A stretch of 9,538 bases of DNA from Candidatus Zambryskibacteria bacterium CG11_big_fil_rev_8_21_14_0_20_42_18 (GTDB taxonomy: Bacteria > Patescibacteriota > Minisyncoccia > Phycocordibacterales > Zambryskibacteraceae). The notes beneath the pieces are model-generated. The model ran no database searches. It was not told where the DNA came from and saw nothing but the letters and a program-made list of their open reading frames with translations. A program made the position numbers and the translations under genes. The DNA is taken from contig PCVB01000020.1 in NCBI GenBank assembly GCA_002787855.1, forward strand, positions 26,455 to 35,992, given 5' to 3'. The number at the start of each line of letters is the position of its first letter. The first letter of the stretch is position 1. Shown piece after piece: positions 5,994 to 9,538 of this stretch.

Positions 5994-7403
5994 ATGATTA
6001 ACCTTTCAAGATTGACTATTAAAAGTGCCAGAGAAGCTCTAAAGAAAAATGAGTTTTCTGCGCATGAACTTGTAGAAACTTATTTGGAGACGATAAAAGA
6101 AAAAGACGTGGACCTCTTCGCTTTTCTTGAAGTCTTTGAAGACGCGCTTGAACAAGCTGATGAGGCTGATAAAAAAATAGCAAACAGAGAAGATCTGCCT
6201 CTGCTTGGTATCCCCATGGCGATTAAAGATAATATGCTTATAAAAGATAGGCGAGTAACTGCAGGGTCTAAAATTTTGGAAAATTTTTTCTCACCTATAG
6301 ACGGAACTGCAATAAAGAAATTGAAGGATGCTGGAGCTATTATCATTGGCCGTACCAATATGGACGAATTCGCCATGGGTAGTTCCACAGAAAATTCGGC
6401 ATATGGTGTCACTAAAAATCCTTACGACCCCTCTAGAGTTGCTGGAGGCTCCTCTGGGGGCTCTGCGGCTGCTGTCGCGGCTAACTTCGCCCTTGCGGCT
6501 CTAGGTTCTGATACTGGGGGTTCTATTCGTCAACCAGCCGCTTTTTGCGGTGTGGTTGGTTTCAAACCAACCTATGGCAGGGTCTCACGTTCCGGTCTTA
6601 TCGCCCTGGGTTCTTCTCTTGACCAGATCGGACCGTTTACAAAAACAGTGGGGGATACAGAGACTATCTATAATGTTTTAAAAGGCAAAGATATTCTTGA
6701 TAGTACGACTATCGCCGACGAAACTTTTCCTCCGAAAAAGAAGTTTTCTAAAACCATAGGAATTCCCCGTGAATTCGTAAATGCCCGAGGTATTGATGAG
6801 AGTGTTAAGAAAAATTTTGAAGAAGCAGTCAATAAATTTAAATCTCTAGGCTATGAGGTCAGGGATGTCGAGCTTAAATATATCAAGTATTCATTGGCTG
6901 TTTATTACATAATTATGCCGGCCGAAGCCTCTTCAAACTTGGCTCGCTTTGACGGTGTGAAATACGGTTTACACAAAGATGGGAAAACGAGTATAGAGGA
7001 TTACTTCCAAACTCGCGGTGAAGGCTTTGGCCGAGAAACTCGGAGGCGAATTATTCTTGGAACATATGTTTTATCATCTGGTTACTATGATGAGTATTAC
7101 GGGAGTGCTTTGAGTCTCAAGAAGTTGATTACCAAAGAACTTCGAGATGTGTTTGAGGAAGTAGATTTTATCCTTACGCCCACGACCCCCACTCCGGCAT
7201 TTAAGGTTGGAGAAAAAACGAAGGACCCCTTGTCTATGTATCTGGCAGATATTTTTACTGTACCGGCAAACATTGCCGGGGTGCCGTCGATCTCTATTCC
7301 TTCTGGACTGGATGGTAATTTACCACTAGGCATCGAATTGACCGCTGACCTTGGCCGAGAAGATAATTTATTTATCGCTGGTAAAGAATTTCTAGGAGAA
7401 TAA
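5994..7403 (+). CDS. gatA: Asp-tRNA(Asn)/Glu-tRNA(Gln) amidotransferase subunit A (amidase)
   Basis: This is the amidase-signature subunit that releases ammonia from glutamine for tRNA-dependent Gln/Asn synthesis, acting with GatB and GatC in the cytoplasm. The Ser-cisSer-Lys triad is complete: Lys78 in GIPMAIKDN, Ser153 in AGGSSGGSAAA and Ser177 in GSDTGGSIRQP. These sit one residue off the numbers I recall for S. aureus GatA (79/154/178). FKPTYGRVSRSGL and the PTTPTPAF segment are also typical. At 469 residues it is slightly short. It ends just after the LFIAGKEFL helix and lacks the last ~10-15 residues common elsewhere, which probably does not affect catalysis. ATG 5994 follows the gatC stop with no gap and no separate Shine-Dalgarno, so the two are translationally coupled. 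Confidence 0.96.
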   Translation: MINLSRLTIKSAREALKKNEFSAHELVETYLETIKEKDVDLFAFLEVFEDALEQADEADKKIANREDLPLLGIPMAIKDNMLIKDRRVTAGSKILENFFSPIDGTAIKKLKDAGAIIIGRTNMDEFAMGSSTENSAYGVTKNPYDPSRVAGGSSGGSAAAVAANFALAALGSDTGGSIRQPAAFCGVVGFKPTYGRVSRSGLIALGSSLDQIGPFTKTVGDTETIYNVLKGKDILDSTTIADETFPPKKKFSKTIGIPREFVNARGIDESVKKNFEEAVNKFKSLGYEVRDVELKYIKYSLAVYYIIMPAEASSNLARFDGVKYGLHKDGKTSIEDYFQTRGEGFGRETRRRIILGTYVLSSGYYDEYYGSALSLKKLITKELRDVFEEVDFILTPTTPTPAFKVGEKTKDPLSMYLADIFTVPANIAGVPSISIPSGLDGNLPLGIELTADLGREDNLFIAGKEFLGE

Positions 7404-7412
7404 AATAGAGTT

Positions 7413-8090
7413 ATGGCAGAAAAAAATAAAGTCAAGATATTTACAGATGTAAGTGACGCGAGAACTATAGAGCGTATAATACCTCTACTACTCGCCCTCC
7501 TTATTCTTGGAGCAATTGCTACGGGTGTTCTTGAATATATTGAGAGTTTTAAATTGGGTACTCACGCTGGTTTCTGGGGGCGGTTAGTGGACTACTTCCT
7601 TGAAAATATTTGGCCATTCTGGAAACTTTTCGCAGTTATTTTGAGCGGTCTTGCTCTTTGGGGGATTATCTATAGTACTTTAAAAGTTAATGCTCTTAGT
7701 GTTGCAGAAAAGCTTATCTATGAACCATTTGTTGCTGGTGCGGTTTTTAATAAAGCGGAATTGCCGATTGAGCCTAAAAAGAATAAATGGCAAAAAATTA
7801 TTGAGTACGTGAACTCCAATAATTCTTCAGATTGGCAACTGGCGATTATCGAAGCGGATGCCATGCTTGATGAAGTTTTACGAGAAAAAGGCTACATGGG
7901 GGAGTCTCTCGGAGAGATACTTAAGTCTCTTACCAAAGATGAACTTCTTACCCTCGAAGACGCGTGGGAGGCTCATAAAATGCGTAATACCATTGCTCAC
8001 CCGCCAGCTGATTTTCAATTGAATGAACGAGAGACTAGGCGTATTATCACCCTTTTCGAAAACGTTTTTAAGGAATTGGGTGCGATTTAA
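7413..8090 (+). CDS. Two-pass membrane protein with a C-terminal HEPN-like domain, function unknown
   Basis: I do not recognise a named family for this 225-residue protein. Two hydrophobic helices are visible, at about 22-40 (IIPLLLALLILGAIATGVL) and about 68-90 (PFWKLFAVILSGLALWGIIY), separated by a loop. The C-terminal half is soluble and helical. It contains WQLAIIEADAMLDEVL (141-156) and then AHKMRNTIAH (187-196) and FQLNERETRRIITLFENVF. RNTIAH (Arg191-His196) fits the Rx4-6H motif of HEPN domains, which are often RNases. The preceding long helix with conserved acidic residues is also HEPN-like. Similar membrane-tethered AHK-RN-IAH proteins seem common in Candidate Phyla Radiation genomes (from memory). 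It starts 9 bases after gatA without a clear Shine-Dalgarno and is probably the last gene of the operon. No partner toxin/antitoxin gene is adjacent. Nuclease activity is inference. Confidence 0.8.
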   Translation: MAEKNKVKIFTDVSDARTIERIIPLLLALLILGAIATGVLEYIESFKLGTHAGFWGRLVDYFLENIWPFWKLFAVILSGLALWGIIYSTLKVNALSVAEKLIYEPFVAGAVFNKAELPIEPKKNKWQKIIEYVNSNNSSDWQLAIIEADAMLDEVLREKGYMGESLGEILKSLTKDELLTLEDAWEAHKMRNTIAHPPADFQLNERETRRIITLFENVFKELGAI

Positions 8091-8116
8091 GATCTAGATA
8101 AATATAGAAAATAGTG

Positions 8117-8122
8117 TATAAT
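8117..8122 (+). promoter_or_regulatory. -10 element of the initiator tRNA gene
   Basis: A perfect TATAAT lies 9 bases before the first base of tRNA-fMet. The expected transcription start is about 8129, giving a 5' leader of only about 3 bases. No convincing -35 hexamer is seen at 17-bp spacing. Confidence 0.6.
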
Positions 8123-8131
8123 AAGCGTAAT

Positions 8132-8202
8132 AGCGGGTTGGAGGAGTAGTACCTCGACAGGCTCATAACCTGTAGACATCCGTGCAAGTCGGATACCCGC
8201 AA
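8132..8202 (+). tRNA. Initiator tRNA-fMet (anticodon CAT)
   Basis: A full cloverleaf folds. The acceptor pairs GCGGGT with ACCCGC, the D-stem GAGG with CCTC, the anticodon stem ACAGG with CCTGT around CTCATAA (CAT at 8164-8166), and the T-stem ATCCG with CGGAT. Initiator hallmarks are visible. Positions 1 and 72 do not pair (A1 against A72), and the D-stem pair 11:24 is A:T, purine-pyrimidine as in bacterial initiators. Oddities: only two of the three anticodon-stem G:C pairs are present (A29:T41, G30:C40, G31:C39). The D-loop has A18 (AGTAGTA) and the T-loop reads TGCAAGT, so G18 and T55 are both replaced. CCA is not encoded after A73. It has its own -10 and sits downstream of a long protein operon. 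Confidence 0.93.
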
Positions 8203-8240
8203 CAAGTATTGAAACAATGTTCGAGCCTAATTTCTAGTTA

Positions 8241-8249
8241 TGTTATATT
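8241..8249 (+). promoter_or_regulatory. Extended -10 promoter of the second CAT tRNA
   Basis: TGT followed by TATATT (8244-8249) is an extended -10 ending 9 bases before the mature 5' end of the tRNA at 8259, exactly the spacing seen for the initiator tRNA. It is overlapped by a small imperfect-loop inverted repeat, ATGTTA (8240-8245) and TAACAT (8253-8258), which may be incidental. Confidence 0.5.
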
Positions 8250-8258
8250 GTTTAACAT

Positions 8259-8332
8259 GCCGGTGTAGCTCAGTTAGTAAGAGCGGGCGCTTCATAAGCG
8301 TCAGGTCACAGGTGCAACTCCTGTCTCCGGCA
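8259..8332 (+). tRNA. tRNA with anticodon CAT, elongator Met or Ile2
   Basis: The cloverleaf has acceptor GCCGGTG against CTCCGGC with one T6-T67 mismatch, D-stem GCTC/GAGC, anticodon stem GGCGC/GCGTC around TTCATAA (CAT at 8293-8295), and T-stem ACAGG/CCTGT. G1:C72 pairs and the 11:24 pair is C:G, so this is not an initiator. It could be elongator tRNA-Met, or tRNA-Ile2 whose C34 is converted to lysidine; sequence alone does not let me decide. Like the initiator tRNA it has A18 in the D-loop (AGTTAGTAA) and G55 in the T-loop (TGCAACT). The discriminator is A73 and CCA is not encoded. Confidence 0.9.
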
Positions 8333-8335
8333 CAA

Positions 8336-8361
8336 GATGTAATTTTTGGTAATATTACATC
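8336..8361. repeat. 8-bp inverted repeat between two tRNA genes
   Basis: GATGTAAT (8336-8343) and ATTACATC (8354-8361) are perfect complements around a 10-base loop, starting 3 bases after the mature end of the CAT tRNA. It could form a 3' stem-loop of that transcript. There is no following T-run, so it would be a weak intrinsic terminator at best, or a processing signal. A possible extended -10 for tRNA-Asp lies within the loop and right arm. Confidence 0.5.
8347..8355 (+). promoter_or_regulatory. Possible extended -10 promoter of tRNA-Asp
   Basis: TGG followed by TAATAT (8350-8355) resembles an extended -10 with a 4/6 hexamer. Transcription would start near 8362, about 20 bases before tRNA-Asp. 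Read-through from the upstream tRNA is the alternative. Confidence 0.3.
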
Positions 8362-8381
8362 TGTTCCGCATTTAGAGTAAT

Positions 8382-8458
8382 GCGGGTGTAGCTCAGCTGG
8401 TTAGAGCGCTTCCCTGTCACGGAAGAGGCCGTGGGTTCAAGTCCCATCACTCGCGCCA
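8382..8458 (+). tRNA. tRNA-Asp (anticodon GTC)
   Basis: Acceptor GCGGGTG pairs with CACTCGC (one G:T), D-stem GCTC/GAGC, anticodon stem CTTCC/GGAAG around CTGTCAC (GTC at 8416-8418), and T-stem GTGGG/CCCAT-type pairing. The discriminator is G73, the expected Asp identity base. Unlike the two CAT tRNAs before it, it has canonical GG in the D-loop (AGCTGGTTA), canonical TTCAAGT in the T-loop, and an encoded CCA (8456-8458). It therefore serves as an internal control for the unusual loops of its neighbours. Confidence 0.97.
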
Positions 8459-8473
8459 ATATAGTTAATTACG

Positions 8474-8507
8474 AGTCATAACATACGATATATCGTATGT
8501 TATGACT
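8474..8507. repeat. Perfect 34-bp palindrome downstream of tRNA-Asp
   Basis: The arm AGTCATAACATACGATA is followed directly by its exact reverse complement, with no spacer. As RNA or single-stranded DNA it would make a stem of about 15 bp with a tight ATAT-type loop. As duplex it is an ideal dyad for a dimeric or tetrameric DNA-binding protein, or a cruciform. It starts 16 bases after tRNA-Asp and has no T-run, so it is not a standard terminator. It is one of a pair with 8509-8528. Confidence 0.85.
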
Positions 8508-8508
8508 A

Positions 8509-8528
8509 CACTATGATATATCATAGTG
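8509..8528. repeat. Perfect 20-bp palindrome, second of a tandem pair
   Basis: The arm CACTATGATA is followed directly by its reverse complement. Only one base (8508) separates it from the 34-bp palindrome, and both share the central GATATATC, flanked symmetrically by C/G in the first and by T/A in the second. It lies 42 bases upstream of the extended -10 of the next gene. A tandem operator, a recombination or nicking site, or a processing or termination structure for the tRNA-Asp transcript are all possible. Confidence 0.8.
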
Positions 8529-8570
8529 GTCTAGTTGAATCCAGACGATGCTCCTCAAGGGGGCTTAAAC

Positions 8571-8579
8571 TGGTATAAT
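8571..8579 (+). promoter_or_regulatory. Extended -10 promoter of the orphan membrane-protein gene
   Basis: TGG plus perfect TATAAT (8574-8579) puts the expected transcription start at about 8586, the A of the ATG. The mRNA would be leaderless. This decides the start codon against the in-frame TTG at 8535, which lies upstream of the promoter. Confidence 0.65.
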
Positions 8580-8585
8580 TTTGAG

Positions 8586-8990
8586 ATGAAGAGATTGTTA
8601 ATAATTTTTCTGTCAGCTTTTGTCCTTAATATAGTTTGGGAAAATTTGCACTCATTTTTGTATAGCAATTATATGGGCGGAGAAATTACAGAGTTTATTC
8701 TTATAAGAGCATCTCTTTTTGATGCTTTTCTGATTACTATGATCTTGTTACCATTTTTATATTTGAATGCACTAAAAAATAAAAGTTGGTTAATTATTGT
8801 AATTGGAATAATTATCGCTGTATTAAATGAGTGGTACGGACTAAATACTAATCGTTGGGCGTACAATTCTTTGATGCCAATTTTGCCGATTATAAAAGTT
8901 GGTCTAACTCCGACTCTTCAGTTAGGCGTATCGGGTTATCTTTCATATAAAGTCGGGGAATATATATCAACACGTTATTTTTTCTCATAA
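8586..8990 (+). CDS. Small four-helix membrane protein, function unknown
   Basis: I do not recognise this 134-residue protein with certainty. Hydrophobic segments are at about 4-25, 44-63, 68-86 and 97-123. Polar motifs that look conserved rather than random are WENLHSFLY (18-26), NEWYGLNTNRWAYNSLMPILP (81-101) and GLTPTLQL (106-113). The WE-LHS, R-W-Y...MP and L-P/T-LQ pattern recalls uncharacterised integral membrane proteins scattered among bacteria, but I cannot attach a function. The charged residues placed at helix ends (Glu19, His22, Glu82, Arg90) might form a polar site. The gene is notably AT-rich relative to ligA and gatA and has its own leaderless-type promoter behind the tandem palindromes. 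It faces the minus-strand protease gene, the two converging on a terminator. Confidence 0.78.
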   Translation: MKRLLIIFLSAFVLNIVWENLHSFLYSNYMGGEITEFILIRASLFDAFLITMILLPFLYLNALKNKSWLIIVIGIIIAVLNEWYGLNTNRWAYNSLMPILPIIKVGLTPTLQLGVSGYLSYKVGEYISTRYFFS

Positions 8991-9049
8991 ACGCAATTAT
9001 AACATCCTTCACTAGCCCGCACCAAGGTTTTATTTGTATTATGAATAAA

Positions 9050-9073
9050 AAAGACCCGATGAGTCGGGTCTTT
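9050..9073. terminator. Bidirectional-looking intrinsic terminator between convergent genes
   Basis: AAAGACCCGA and TCGGGTCTTT form a perfect 10-bp stem around TGAG. On the minus strand the stem is followed by a run of T (A-run 9047-9052 on the + strand), so it is a strong terminator for the protease gene, whose TGA stop (9075-9073) shares a base with the stem. On the + strand the T-run is only the stem's own TTT, so it would terminate the membrane-protein gene more weakly. Confidence 0.85.
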
Positions 9074-9538
9074 CAATCTTCTTTTTCTTCCTCCTCCGCT
9101 TCCGCCTCGGAGTCATCTTCTTGAATACTGTCATGGCTAATCGGGCGTACAATATATTTACCAACTGTATCTCGTCTACCGATTAGGACCAAAGTTTTCA
9201 GATTATTCCGTTCAGAAACGGTCGCCGTAGTTTCGTGAAGCCTTCCCTTTAGACTGAAGGAAAGATTTACTCTAGTCCGGCATTCCCATCCGAGGGCATT
9301 CACTACGTACACCTTGCCATTTTCGCACTTTTCATTAACTGTGTCTTCGATAAATGGTCTCAATCCATATTTTTCAACAAAGGTTTTAGCGATAGAGGAA
9401 CTTCTTGCCCCAGTATCAATTATTGCCCGAACCTTAACTGATCCACTGTTCGTGTAGACTGTGATTTCCTCGACTGAGTCGAGGATTACTTCACGGTTTG
9501 TGGCACATCCAGAAAGGAAAAGAAGAATAAGAAGAGTG
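9073..9538 (-). CDS. Putative lipoprotein with retropepsin-like aspartic protease domain, 5' end beyond the window
   Basis: The minus frame is open from the right window edge to TGA at 9075-9073, giving 154 visible residues; the start codon lies just outside. The visible part begins TLLILLFLSGC, a hydrophobic signal with lipobox LSGC (Cys11), so the protein is probably a lipid-anchored exported protein. IIDTGARSSSI holds the catalytic Asp41 of an aspartic protease. VSERNNLKTLVLIGRRD, with LIGR at 118-121, and a following YIVRP match the second half of the RimB-type family, named 'ATP-dependent zinc protease' but thought to be retropepsin-like (Pfam PF05618 by recollection). Two cysteines (71 and 86) could form a disulfide. 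The C-terminus is a very acidic tail, EDDSEAEAEEEEKED. A TTG at 9363 is internal and not a start, because reading from it would discard the catalytic motif and the signal peptide. Classical RimB-like proteins act with a RimK-like ligase; none is visible here. Confidence 0.75.
   Translation of the reverse strand, partial: TLLILLFLSGCATNREVILDSVEEITVYTNSGSVKVRAIIDTGARSSSIAKTFVEKYGLRPFIEDTVNEKCENGKVYVVNALGWECRTRVNLSFSLKGRLHETTATVSERNNLKTLVLIGRRDTVGKYIVRPISHDSIQEDDSEAEAEEEEKED

Noticed and set aside
5994..7403. Truncated gatA as a pseudogene
   Set aside because: The C-terminus is slightly short, but the whole Ser-Ser-Lys triad and fold-defining motifs are present with no frameshift, so I treat it as functional.
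8535..8585. TTG start for the orphan membrane protein
   Set aside because: It lies upstream of the extended -10 promoter, and the added residues are polar and unlike a signal. ATG 8586 coincides with the predicted transcription start.
9361..9363. TTG as the start of a 96-residue minus-strand protein
   Set aside because: The frame is open to the window edge, and the upstream part holds the lipobox and the DTGA catalytic motif, so the TTG is an internal Leu codon.
1..9538. CRISPR array, riboswitch, or recoded stop codons
   Set aside because: No spaced direct repeats and no recognisable riboswitch fold were seen. TAA, TAG and TGA all end genes where expected, so there is no sign of TGA recoding.

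Overview
The window looks like a chromosomal piece of a Patescibacteria (Candidate Phyla Radiation) genome, probably of the Parcubacteria group. This is an inference from gene content and style. It carries a prepilin peptidase followed directly by four divergent pseudopilin genes, very tightly packed genes with 1-base TAATG overlaps, few Shine-Dalgarno sites, extended -10 promoters placed right at start codons, a REP-type tyrosine transposase, and a GC-rich palindrome read in frame as LPAQAG. TAA, TAG and TGA all behave as stops, so the code looks standard.

Layout. Positions 1-670 hold a REP-associated tyrosine transposase (RAYT-like) with its own promoter and a small hairpin immediately after its stop. 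From 701 to 8090 nine genes run on the + strand with gaps of 0-9 bases or short overlaps: pilD, four prepilin-like genes (GspH/FimT-like, GspJ/PilW-like, GspI/PilV-like, PilX-like), ligA (NAD-dependent DNA ligase), gatC, gatA, and a two-pass membrane protein with a HEPN-like RNTIAH motif. The only promoter I see for this set is the extended -10 at 685-693. The first five genes make, process and assemble a type IV pilus or pseudopilus. ligA serves replication and repair, and gatCA are two subunits of the Asp/Glu-tRNA amidotransferase (gatB is not in the window).

Positions 8100-8460 hold three tRNA genes: initiator Met(CAT), a second CAT tRNA (elongator Met or Ile2) and Asp(GTC). The two CAT tRNAs share an unusual pair of changes, A18 in the D-loop and G55 in the T-loop, while tRNA-Asp keeps G18 and T55. 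Downstream, 8474-8528 is built of two adjacent perfect palindromes (34 and 20 bp) sharing the core GATATATC. Then comes an AT-rich gene for an unrecognised four-pass membrane protein, which has an extended -10 placed for leaderless translation. A convergent minus-strand gene runs off the right edge. Its product has a lipobox and a retropepsin-like aspartic protease domain (DTGA plus LIGR), and it ends in a strong stem-loop terminator that touches its stop codon.

No single locus here clearly encodes a wholly new system. The features I would follow up first are the A18/G55 tRNA pair, the tandem palindromes, the membrane-anchored HEPN-like protein, the DNA ligase that has lost two of four zinc ligands, and the REP-like palindrome inside pilD close to a RAYT gene.
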